Positions 10,833 through 21,054 of a stretch of DNA of 64,000 nt are shown piece by piece. The stretch covers positions 62,001 through 126,000 of the forward strand of contig JAIWWG010000088.1 in assembly GCA_025435555.1 (NCBI GenBank). Direction: 5' to 3'. The stretch is from Chytriomyces cf. hyalinus JEL632 (Eukaryota > Chytridiomycota > Chytridiomycetes > Chytridiales > Chytriomycetaceae). Each line of letters starts with the position of its first letter. Position 1 is the first letter of the stretch. A program made the translations under genes and the position numbers. The notes beneath the pieces were generated by a model. The model was not told the origin of the DNA and did not search any database. It was given only the letters and a program-made list of their open reading frames with translations.

Positions 10833-12614
10833 ATGGACTCGGCTATTTTGGATCCCATCTTCGAAAGTGCCAGCGTTGCCTTCACTGCCACGCGCACAAT
10901 TCAATTGACTCAAACAGTCAGTTTCCAGGTTATGGAAACAATGTCAGCTGTTTCAAGCACACTGCTGGGAGCACCAATATCAAGTACCGCAGAAACCTTC
11001 AATTTAACAGCCGCTTTGGAGGTTCCGAGTGGGGAAGGAAACTTGACAGAGAACCTTTGCTTTGAACGAGTAGCACGCGCCTTTGAACCAGGAACCTTGG
11101 ATTACGAACCATTAATGATCGCGTGGATATCGACCATGGTTTTTGGACTGGTTTCCATTACGCTGACGCTGTGGCTCTGTGTAGGCAGACTTTTGCTAGT
11201 CTTCACAAGCCCCACTCACAAGTCTCTTCTTTACCGATGCGGCATTTCCAGTACTACTACAACCCACAGCATCAGCGATGGATCGTTCGCATCCTCATCA
11301 TGGTTCCAATTTATTCTATATGCAGTTCGCTGTCGTTCCGCTTCTTTTACCACTCAATCTACTTTGACATTATCCGCGACTGTTACGAAGCATTCGTGAT
11401 CTTTTCATTCTTTGGTACGTGATTCTTTGTATACCATCAACCATCAGTCTCACACCAAAAAACAAATCAAGGTCTCCTTCAACAATATTGGCGGCACATT
11501 AGAAAACCAACACAAATTCATGCAAACAATCCACGCACCTTCTCGCATGCGGTACCCATTCCCTCTAAACTGCTTCACATTCAATCCACGTGGAAACGCG
11601 TTCCTCGTCAACACAAAAATGTGTATCTTGCAATACGTGGTAGTACGCCCAATTATGACGATTGCGGCGTATTTTATGGAGTGGTATGGGATTCTTTGTC
11701 CGGTTTCGATGGATCCGCGGTATGGGAGTGTGTGGGTGAGCAGTATCAATTTGATTAGTGTGTCGGTAGCGATGGTGAGATACCATTCGTTTCTGCGTTG
11801 TTGTTGGGTATGAATTTATTGTAACCCATGTTACCATATAACAAAGTACGCCCTCATTCTGTTCTACATTGTCATTCATCACGAGATTCCTGAAAGGAAG
11901 CCGCTTTGGAAGGTATGCAATTATATACGTCAAAACCCATGACTCTGGTACCTATCAACCCAAACCAGTTTATCGCGGTTAAATTCGTAGTATTCTTCTC
12001 CTTCTGGCAGTCCATCGTGATTGGCATCCTTGATACAGCAGGAGTCATACAGTAACGCCTACCCAGCTAATATTCCAACTCCACACAAACTCATCCCACA
12101 CTTCCATCACAGAGGCACATCCGCATGGAGCTCCGGCAACACATCCTCGCTCATCGAAGCTTTCCTTATATCGTTTGAAATGATCATTGCCTCTTTCATC
12201 CACATCAAAGCGTTCAACTACAAAGAATACATCCCACAACACCCTACAAACACGGACAGCAACAACATTTCCGCAATCCCACGCACACAAATTTGGGCTG
12301 GGTTCTGGGATGCCATCAATATGGTCGATATCTTAAAAGACATTGTCGGTGTTTCGTCCGAAGTGAAGGCTGTAAGACGAAAGAGACGTGAACGGCGCGC
12401 GCAGAGAGCTTTAGAGAGTCGAAGTGGGTCTTTGATGGATTTGGAGATGGACGAGAGTGAGGTGGAAGTTGTGTCTGTTGCAGAGGTTAAGATGGGTAGT
12501 GGTGATGTTGTTGTGCAGTCTGTGGGGAGGAGGGCGGAGATACACGATTCAAATGCGTTTGTTATTTCGGGGGAGAGGATAAGCGTTGAAAAAAGGCGGG
12601 ACGTATTCTTTTAG
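10833..12614 (+). CDS. TMEM184 / organic-solute-transporter-alpha family membrane protein
   Basis: Family blocks appear in order over six exons, approximately 10833-11180, 11252-11414, 11472-11774, 11847-11912, 11969-12051 and 12113-12614. They are: an N-terminal Ser/Thr-rich lumenal part; a TM; QRWIVRILIMVPIYSI; IRDCYEAFVIFSFF; ILQYVVVRPIMT; INLISVSVAMYALILFY; WKFIAVKFVVFFSFWQ; and LIEAFLISFEMIIASFIHI. A basic and acidic cytosolic tail follows. This is the seven-TM Ostalpha/TMEM184 fold; fungal members sit in vacuolar or plasma membranes and their cargo is unclear. Frames disagree near 11472-11490: LLQQY in one frame must join IGGTLEN in another. A small indel or an unresolved exon border is likely. 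The exon 1/2 border is also uncertain. Confidence 0.78.
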
Positions 12615-12687
12615 TTTTTGGAGGTTGTTTACATTGGCATGATTTAGAAGCAAAATCGTCACGATTTCCCAGCACCAACACTTCATA

Positions 12688-13469
12688 TCAAATACTGTTG
12701 TTCGCAGAAGAAAAAAATATACGCGCCCAATCCGACTCTCCCAACTCCCCATCCCCGTCCCAGTCATTCTCCTAAATCATGATATGCAGATCCTCGTCAG
12801 TCACGTCACCTCCAAGTTCCAGCGTAACACGTCGAAGATCTCGGAATACAATTTTCCCGCGCTTCTCAGTGTCGAACACTGTGAATGACTTTTTCATTTC
12901 CGCCGTTTCATCTTTTTGGGACTGTGAAGAGAGCAACGGTCAGTGCATAAATATGGATTCATGTAGAAGCTCCTAGCGCATTGTACTTCTTACCAGCTTT
13001 ATGGCCATCAAAAACAGAAACTCTTTAATCGACAGCGACTCGTCTTCGTCAGGCTCGCGTTCAAATATTTGGAGATTCTTCAACTTCTTCTTCAGTCAAG
13101 TTGAAGCCCAACGCGCGGATTACAATCCGTAACTCTGAGGGATCGATGGACGCAGATCCTAGTGTATCAAGAAGGTTCTGATGAAGGATCCACTGTTCTG
13201 ATGGACAACACAAAACTCACCGTCAGTATCAAACAAATTAAACACATCGCGAATCTCCTCAAACTGGCTCTGAGTAATATCATAAACATCGCGCTTCTTT
13301 TGTAAACTGCCTGGCCGAAAAATGACGGTGGATCGCCGCTTTTTGGCCACCGCTGTTTTCTCGATGACCCGCGAATATTCATCGTCACTGTTGTCGGCGT
13401 CGCTGACTTGGTCAAGTGTCAAAAATTAGCTGCTGCCAGCTGTACACAAGACCCCGTCCCACTCTCCAT
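12688..13469 (-). pseudogene. Centrin-like EF-hand gene with frameshift and premature stop
   Basis: Four exons can be placed: 13448-13469, 13221-13406, 12994-13158 and one starting at 12921. They give an N-terminal extension, then EF-hand-like blocks: FEEIRDVFNLFDTDG, a degenerate loop EPDEDESLSIKE, FTVFDTEKRGKIVFRDLRRV, and a final DWDGDGEL loop. This is the four-EF-hand order of centrin, the Ca2+-binding protein of basal bodies. Two defects show: a frame change near 13075, between TEEEVEE and LQIFERE, and TAG at 12772-12774 immediately before the last EF loop, which continues in frame to a TGA at 12688. If real, the product lacks its fourth EF hand. A normal centrin gene would be needed elsewhere for a zoosporic life cycle. 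Confidence 0.62.
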
Positions 13470-13752
13470 CCGTGACAAACAGTGTTTTTTGGCCGACTTT
13501 GTTTTATATCACCCTTCTAACAAGCATCCAATATATTCGCGATGGGGCTAAAATTGCGGACTTGTACGGCTTTTTCACCAATCATTCGGCATGGGCAAAT
13601 CACAGCAGGTTATTTGGCCAACAATAGATATCACCTGGGCAGCATCATCGCTTGTGCATGCTTCCTCCTTTTTCGATGCAATTCTTTCTAGTGGCTTTGG
13701 ATATATATACCCGCAATTACACGATTCAGATTCAAACCTGAAGAAACAAAAA

Positions 13753-14160
13753 ATGGCAGACCAGCGATACATAGCCGAAGCTGAAACCTCCGTTGCAGAG
13801 GCCAGAAGATCCGTTTGGCAAGCCCGGCTTAATGTATCGGAAGCGCGGAAGACCTTGAAGGACTGGATGGACACGCATCCTGATTGCACTGGTGATGAGC
13901 CTGCATACACGACCAGGAAGGAGGAGGTTAAAGAAGCGATTGCGTGGTTTCAAGAAGAGATTGCGTGGCTCAATGAAGAGATTGCGTGGCTCGACGAAAG
14001 GCGAGCGTATCGTCTTAAACTGGTTAGACTTTTCGGAACAAGCTGCAATCAAACAAAGAGTTGTGGAAGCTGACCTGCATGTCCTATTCCCAAGTTTGCA
14101 TAACAAACAAAATACATACAGAGTATCAAATGAATGTCTTTATCACTTCATTGCCGTGTA
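13753..14160 (+). pseudogene. Relic of a Crinkler-type N-terminal coiled-coil domain
   Basis: From ATG at 13753 the first frame (to 14073) resembles the N-terminus of the Crinkler-like gene at 4280: an MAD start, an Ala/Glu-rich coiled coil with TLKDW followed by HPD/HPE, and repeated EEIAW units in place of the ALKEER units. Past the position of the intron in the intact gene, a second frame (to about 14160) still reads AIKQRVVEADL, matching SKQRVTKADP at the start of exon 2. Between them a short GTTAG...CAAG stretch looks like an eroded intron. The NTPase and nuclease parts are gone, cut off next to the 3' end of an LRR-SAM gene. As written it encodes at most 107 residues. Confidence 0.65.
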
Positions 14161-14185
14161 AGAAATCCAAAGAAAGCAGCGCAAG

Positions 14186-16068
14186 TTATGGTGTATAAAC
14201 CGGTGGCCCCGCTGGCGCTTCTTCCACTTCTGGATCCTTTAGTTTCTCCCGCTGATCCATGAACTCTATTCTATCCTGCAACCGCGCAAGTCCCAAATCA
14301 TCGCGTAAATGCTCATTCGTCAGCTTAAACAGGATCGCTCCCGTCACCCCATTCTCAACAACCTTGGCTGCCACTTTCTTTCCGATCCGCGGGGGCATCG
14401 TGGCTAAAGCCCACGCTTGTACATCTGTCACGCTCCATGATGAGGTATTTGGATTTAGTGCGCTTATTTTCAATTGCCTTTTTAGGTCGGCAACGTTTGC
14501 TGATTCCATATTGAATGTTGAAGCCGTTGTTGTGGCGGTGTTTAGAGTGTACGCGTCCATTAAACTGGACGCCTGGTACTGGGCCTTTTTCGGCCCTCCA
14601 AAGACTGCGGGAGATGCACTACGGATACTGCTGCTGGATGTTGTAGTTTGTGCAGGCGAATCGCTTTTTTCGGAACTGCTTCCGAGAACGTAGATGAGTT
14701 CGTCTGGTTGCGTGCTTCCGTAATATGAAGATGCCACGTCTGGAGTGTTTCGCGGGTGTCGGTCGTTGTCAGAAGTTATTTTGGAAAATTGTTGCGGTGA
14801 ATGTGCATGTTCTGGTTTGTTTAACGGTTCTTCTTGGGTTGAGCTGGATTTTTGGTTGCGCCGCCGTTTGTTGTACCACATGAATGCGAAAATGGCGAGG
14901 AGGATGAATACCACAGCGCCACCGATTCCGCCGGCAATTGCTGCAGTATTGGATTGAGGATTTGACGAGGGGGGTGGTACCGTTGCGCATGTGGAACTAC
15001 GATTCGAACCTGTTTGCCCTTCAAAACAGTTTATGGAGACGTTCAAGTTGGCTTTGGATGACCATTCAGGTGCTAAGGATCCAGAGAGCTGGTTGCCGTC
15101 AAATATTCTGGGATCCCAACAGTTCGGAAATATTCAGTGTCCAAAGGAATAACTCAAGGCGCACTCAAAAAAAAACTCACAAATATGCATCCGAGGGCAG
15201 CGCCAATAGTTCTGATGGAATCGAACCAGATAATTTGTTGTTTGATAGCTCAAAATCAAACATGTTGAGAAGGCGGCCATATTGAGATGGGATAGTTCCG
15301 GTGAATTGATTGTCTTGGAGATGCAATTGTGTGAGCAAGGAAAGAGTTCCCCATTCGGTTGGTAAAGGTCCAGTCAAGGCGTTGTCGGCCATGTTTCTGG
15401 TCAAGATGATATGAGTTGTCGCTTGTTGAGAAGAGAGTCAACTTACATAATGCGGAGACTGGGCGCCAGTGATGCAATGCTGGATGGAATGCCTCCTACT
15501 AGTTTGTTGTAACCAATGTACAGCTCTTCAAGGGCAGCCATGTTAGAGATGGACGCCGGTATCTCTCCCGTGAGGCCGTTCAAGCCAATGTCGCTGTTGA
15601 AAAAGATTAGGACTCATCAATAATGCGTGTTGCATTGCGCCAAGTTGTTAAAAAACTCAAACATGAGTGTCATCTTGGTCAAGCTTCCGATCGACGATGG
15701 AATTGTTCCGTAGAGCAGGTTCGATTCGACCCTGCTGTGTGAATGCGATAGTTCAGTTGACTCGGCTTCCCACCAGTCCGCAAAACACTGGGCACTCACA
15801 ATCGAACCATCTCCGTCAGTTTCGAAAAGTCTGGCAGCGTCCCTCGCAAGTTTGTGCTTCCCAGTTCTCTGTTTGTAGGAGGGGCGCTGGTCAGACCCGT
15901 GTCTCTCGCTGCCACTCACTGTCTCAATGACCACACTCACACTCTGACGATGCGGTTGTTCGTGCATGTGATGCCTGTGATGTTGCAGCAGGTGGATGCC
16001 GAGGGTACCTTCAGCGACGTGAACGACTTGAGAAGGATTGCGCAGTCCTGCGTTGCATTTGCTGCCAT
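14186..16068 (-). CDS. LRR receptor-like protein with TM and cytoplasmic SAM domain (copy A)
   Basis: ATG at 16068; the first exon (15941-16068) encodes an LRRNT-like cap with a CC pair and a GITC...RIVRV block. A chain of short exons each carries about one plant-type LRR (for example LRGTLPDFSKL, LTGPLPTEWG, FTGTIPSQYG, LSGSIPSELL). The last exon has a Cys-flanked end (INCFEGQTGSNRSSTC), a TM (GGIGGAVVFILLAIFAFMW), a basic RRRN stop-transfer, a Ser-rich linker and a C-terminal SAM domain (WSVTDVQAW...NEHLRDDLGLARLQDR), ending PPVYTP. SAM domains oligomerise or recruit partners, so a ligand-sensing receptor without kinase is inferred. No signal peptide precedes the LRR cap at this ATG; an unseen upstream exon is possible. 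It is one of three tandem paralogs on one strand. Confidence 0.82.
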
Positions 16069-16357
16069 GCCTGTTTATGTAAATACTCTTTTAAAGACAC
16101 ACTCAAATGTTTGCGTGACGTAGCGGCAATAGTATAAAATCCCAAGCCGCAGCTTAAGCCAATTGTCGCTCCAGTGCAAATATGCATGCATGCACAAGCT
16201 CAAGCTGTTGGAGGCAGTACACCAGGCATACGGGAGTTGCGGCATGCGCAATGCGACTTTTGTCAGTCCAGTTTTCTCACTTGGATTTCTGTTCATTCCG
16301 ATTCAGCTTGTTAGCACTCCACGACTTTATAGTAATGAAAGCATCCAACTGACACAA

Positions 16358-18299
16358 TCACGGAGTATACACGGGCGGACCCGTCGGACCCACAGCAACG
16401 ACCTCATCCACACCCCCCTTCAGTCTTTCCAGCGCATCCAAAAACGCCATCCGGTCCTGCAACTTGACCAACCCCAAATCATCCCTCAAATGCTCGTTCG
16501 TCAGTTTAAACAACATTGTACCATCAACTCCATGCTCCATCACTTTCACAGCAACTGTTTTCCCAATCCCGGGTAGCACTCTCGCAGCCCACACGCAAAC
16601 ATCTTCGGTAGTCCATTGAGATGCATGTGTTGTCTCTGATCCCTTTTTCAGCTGTTTCAGATCCATAAATGAGTTCGCGCTGGCAAGGGAACCTCCCGTT
16701 GCAGCGCCACTCGAACTGAACACGTCCAACAAGCCCGGCGCCGTACTACTTTTCTTTTCCTTATTGCTCGCTTGTTCTTCGAGTCTCGCTGCATTCGAAG
16801 TGAGAAAGTCTGTGCTGTTGATGTTACTGCTTATTGCGCCAGACGTTGTCGTGTCAGGGTTCGATGCACTTTCGTGCGCTGAAAAAATTTCGATTTGCTC
16901 TGATTCAATGTCCCTTGTATTGTTGGTTCTGTTGCTGTTGGGTGGGTTCGCGTTGGATGATGATGGATTCGCTCTGCTGGATATCTCTGCTTTCTTTTCA
17001 GAGTTATTGCTTCGCTTGAACCACCAATACGCAAGTCCTGCAAGCAATAGAAGAGCAAGCACCCCGCCAACAACTCCACCAATCAAACCACCGTTTGACG
17101 AAGTAGAATCCGTCGACGCAGAGCCACCGTTTGCAGGCGATGATGGTTTCGTTGACGGTACGATTGATCCAGCAGTTTGTGATGGAATGGATGAGGATGT
17201 TTTTGTTGCTGAAAGTGTGTCGCATGTTGGGTTACGGTTCGATCCCGTCTGGCCATCGAAACAGTTGCTGGTGCCATTGAAATTTTTACGCGCAGTCCAT
17301 GCTGGGGAAAGCGGGCCCGAGAAGTTGTTTTCTTGGAAATATCTGCAAAAACCAAACGTCAGTTCAAAAAAACTCGTGGCGTGCATCGCAGGATGAAACA
17401 TACAGCACGCCTGCAGTTGGAAGACCAAGGAGCTCATCTGGAATCGGACCCGTCAGTTGGTTCCCTGACAACCGTAAATCAGTCATTCGCGTGAAGCTGC
17501 CATATTCAGAGGGAATAAATCCAATGAGCAAGTTATCTTGGATTTCAAGTTCCGTGAGCAATGTCAGAGCTCCATACGACGTTGGTAAAGAACCTATCAA
17601 TCGGTTGCCCGCCATATTTCTAATGTAAAGAGTGAGTCGGAGTTGAGTCGCGGGGAGGTGAGTAGAGTGATCGATCTCACATGACGCGCAGATGGGAAGC
17701 CATTGACGATAAGCCAGATGGGATTTCCCCCGTCAGCCTGTTGAATCCGATATATAGCTCCTGCAGCGCGCTCATTTGGCTGATGGAGGAAGGAATCTCG
17801 CCAGTCAAACCATTACTTCCAATGTCACTGCAACGAAAAAAGTGAGTCAAGGTTCAACTCTTTGCCAAGGGTTGCAACACCCTCACATGATTGTCAGCTT
17901 GGTCAAGGCGCCAATGCTTGTTGGAATGCGACCGCTGAGAAAGTTGATCTCGAGTCTCCTGTGAAGCGTTACAGTTTAACCAAGTTTGGCTTTGTGTATG
18001 AACAGAAATTTATGGCTGGCTAGCTGCATACAGATAGATCAGCTCCGTCAGCTTCGAAAAGTCAGGCAAGACTCCTTCCAGATTCGAACTTGCAAGGGCG
18101 CTGTATGCCATGTCGGGTGAGTTGCCAAGTGAAGCAAGCAAGCATGTGAAGAAAAAAAGAATCAGACTCACATCCGGACAACCCGTCCGTTCTCACAAGA
18201 GATGCCGGTAACGCCGCAGCAATCCCCTCCAGCTGTTGGTGCGTTGAGAGATGTGAATGCCTGGAAAAGAACGGCACAGTCTTGGACAGCGGTTGCCAT
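16358..18299 (-). CDS. LRR receptor-like protein with TM and cytoplasmic SAM domain (copy B)
   Basis: Same architecture as its neighbours. ATG at 18299 begins MATAVQDCAVLFQAFTSL, an LRR cap with the CC-GV-GISC pattern; later exons carry repeats such as LIGSLPTSYG, LIGFIPSEYG and LTGPIPDELL. The last exon gives a Cys pair around a DGQTGSNR sequence, a Ser/Thr/Pro stalk, a TM (GGVVGGVLALLLLAGLAYWWF), then an acidic, Asn/Ser-rich cytosolic linker and a SAM domain (WTTEDVCVWAARVLPGIG...NEHLRDDLGLVKLQDR). The end GPPVYTP is shared with copy A. Introns are short, with donors just after each repeat. Copies B and C are closer to each other in the SAM domain than either is to A. The cytosolic linker differs most, which suggests diverging signalling partners. 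Confidence 0.82.
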
Positions 18300-18595
18300 G
18301 TTGTATTTCCAAATTTGGTTTCAAAGGTTGCAATTTTTTCAAAGAAATGGAAAATTGAGGTTCCCCAGACACCGCAGGATTTGGTCTGACTTTACCGAGC
18401 CATCCTCGACCACGTTTTGTTCGACCTGGGTTTGTTCGACCTGCTTTTGGAATTGGCTCACGGACGCGTATTTCTGTTTCTAATTCAGGTTGCGAGGTAA
18501 CTCATCAGACATGCATCAACAACCAACACATCATCCATCTAACCGTGGCGTTTAATTATGTAGTTTGCATATCCCTAAACAAAACCCAAAAAAAA

Positions 18596-20597
18596 TCAAG
18601 GTGAATACACCGGCGGACCCGCAGGCATAGGCTCAGCAAAACCACCACCACCCTTCAACTTTTCCAACGCATCCAAAAACGCCATCCGGTCCTGCAACTT
18701 GACCAGTCCCAAATCATCCCTCAAATGCTCATTTGTCAATTTAAACAACATTGCTCCATCCACTCCATGCTCCACCACTTTGGCAGCAACCACTTCTCCG
18801 ATCCCGGGTATCGCCGTTGCAGCCCATACACGCACTTCTTCGTTTGTCCATTGCGACGCGTCGGGGGATAATGAACTGACTTTCAATCGTTTTTTGAGGT
18901 CTGCGGCAGAGTCTGATGGTTCACTTGGTGTTGCAGAGTTTGTGCTGTACACTTCCAACAGGTTCGATGGCGCGGTGTGGTGGTAACGGGTTTTTTGGGG
19001 GAGTCCTGGGGCGTTTGAGAATTCACTGTAAATGCTTCCGCTGGATGAAGTTGCGGTAGTTGCTGCAAGTACATGGACGAGTTCATCCGGTCTTGAACCG
19101 TGGTAGCCTGCTTCAATGTCTCTCCCATTGTTGCTACTGCTGAGGTTCGTGGAAGATGGCGCATAGGGGTAAGCAGGGGCGATGTAGGGCTGAGATGGAG
19201 TCAAGTTCATGGGCGGCTGTTGAACTGGTGCTTCCTTTTGAGAGGCATTGTTTCGTCTGAACCACCAGTAAGCGAGTCCACCGAGTAAAAGAACGGCGAG
19301 AACTCCACCAACAGCTCCACCAATCAACCCACCATTTGACGAAGATTCTTGGGAAGAAGATGAACCATTTGAAGGAGATGAGGTTCCCGTTTGGGAAGGT
19401 ACAGAAGAAGAAGAGGTGGGTACTTTTGTGACGACGGGAGCGACGACTGTGTCACATGTGGAACTGCGGTTCGCGCCAGTCTGGCCGTCAAAGCAGTTTA
19501 TGGAGCCGTTAAAGTATCGGCGCGCGGTCCATGCTGGGGAAAGAGGTCCCGAGAGGTTGTTTCCTTGGAAATATCTGGTGAAAAGCGGAGCGTCAATCAT
19601 GACAAGTCTTGATATGCCGAGTCATTTCAAACTTACAAAAGACTTCCAGACGGCATACCAAGGAGTTCAACTGGAATTGGACCCGTCAGATCATTGTTTG
19701 ACAGCTGGAAATCGGCCATTCGCGTAAAACTGCCGTATTCGGATGGAATGGTTCCCGTGAGCAAGTTGTTTTGAAGTTCGAGTTCCGTGAGCAGCGTCAA
19801 GGCTCCGTAGGACGTGGGCAGAGGGCCGGTGAGTTTGTTGTTGGACATGTTGCTGAGAAATGAGTTCAGAGTGAGTTGGAGGGAGACAGAGTAAGGTAAG
19901 ACTTACATGACGCGTAGATGGGATGCCATGGAGGACACGCTGGTTGGGATCTCGCCCGTCAGCTTGTTGTATCCAATGTACATTTCCTGCAATGCACTCA
20001 TTTGGCTGATTGAGGAAGGTATCTCGCCCGTGAGGCCGTTGAGACCAATGTCGCTGTTTGTTGATAATCATTTTTGATTGGTTGAGAAAATTATGCCGAC
20101 CAGGGTTCGACTCATTGTATTTACATGATGGTCAGTTTGGTCATTGCGCCGATTGTTGAAGGGATGGTGCCAGTGAGCGAGTTTGCCTGGATTCGACTGC
20201 ATTCATGTTTCGGACAAGCGGAGAGAGAGAGATGGAGAGAGATATTCGGACAAGTGGACAGAGAGAGAGAGTTCAGTGTGAGACAGATTTAATTGACCAC
20301 TAATGGAATTGGATCTACACTTACAGGTTGACCAGCTCCGTCAGCTTTGAAAAGTCGGGCAGAGTTCCCTTGAGACCAGTGCCACCGAGGAGCCTGTTTT
20401 GGCAAGAGGGAAGTGAGAATGTGTGGTGAGTACTCTCTGCTTCTCCTTCCGTCATCAGAAACAGGGTCTTACATCTCAACAATACGCCCGTCCTGGCAAG
20501 TGATGCCTGTGATGCTGCAGCAGTCATCTCCCGTGGCTGGTTTGAGGGACGTGAATGCCTGCAGAACGGCAGCACAGTCTTGCGATGCTGTTGCCAT
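18596..20597 (-). CDS. LRR receptor-like protein with TM and cytoplasmic SAM domain (copy C)
   Basis: ATG at 20597 starts MATASQDCAAVLQAFTSL and an LRR cap (CCSITGITC). Repeats include LKGTLPDFSKL, LTGPLPTSYG, LTGTIPSEYG and LTGPIPVELL. The last exon holds FNGSINCFDGQTGANR, a Ser/Thr stalk, a TM (GGAVGGVLAVLLLGGLAYWWF), a Pro/Tyr/Ser-rich linker and a SAM domain (WTNEEVRVWAATAIPGIG). An acceptor-like TTCAATTCAG sits directly before the ATG, so the true first exon, with a signal peptide, may lie upstream. One intron holds two copies of a CGGACAAG plus GA-rich unit near 20211-20270. The TM has GxxxG-type spacing in all three copies, which could favour dimerisation (inference). Confidence 0.82.
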
Positions 20598-20790
20598 CTG
20601 AATTGAACTTAAAGTGTCAATTTACCCAAGGAGACACAAATTTTGAAAGCCCAGATGCATGCCCAGCCACATAAGTTGGGAATTAAAGTATGGGGCTTTG
20701 AAATGGGTGGAGTTGCGCTTAAGTCCGCCGAACGATCCCAAGAGAGCGAGAGAGCGAGAGAGAGAGAGGGATAGAGAGAGGGAGACAGAC

Positions 20791-20793
<3 letters not shown>

Positions 20794-20883
<90 letters not shown>
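20794..20883. repeat. (GA)n microsatellite, about 90 bp
   Basis: An uninterrupted GA dinucleotide run, flanked by shorter GAGAGAG stretches from about 20741. It lies 200 bp upstream of the start of LRR-SAM copy C, between that gene and the 3' end of the VAT1-like gene. Length polymorphism is likely, and GA tracts can keep promoters nucleosome-poor (inference). Confidence 0.95.
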
Positions 20884-20884
<1 letters not shown>

Positions 20885-21054
20885 ACCGGTGGGATGGGTC
20901 TTCCTCTTCTCTTCACGAGATTCTTATTCGCTTCAATTCTCCTTGCAAAACAAATGCTAAACGGCAACCGTATGCACGCTTAACAATATTTACCAAAACT
21001 TCCAAATTCACGTGTTTTTTATTGTACGCACTTTCCATCGGGAAACAAAGGTCC

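Noticed and set aside
13159-13422. Centrin-like start at a TTG codon
   Set aside because: A short first exon with a true ATG at 13469 and a normal 41-nt intron explains the N-terminus.
20659-20967. Plus- and minus-strand frames of Arg/Glu or Ser/Leu repeats
   Set aside because: Produced by the GA microsatellite only.
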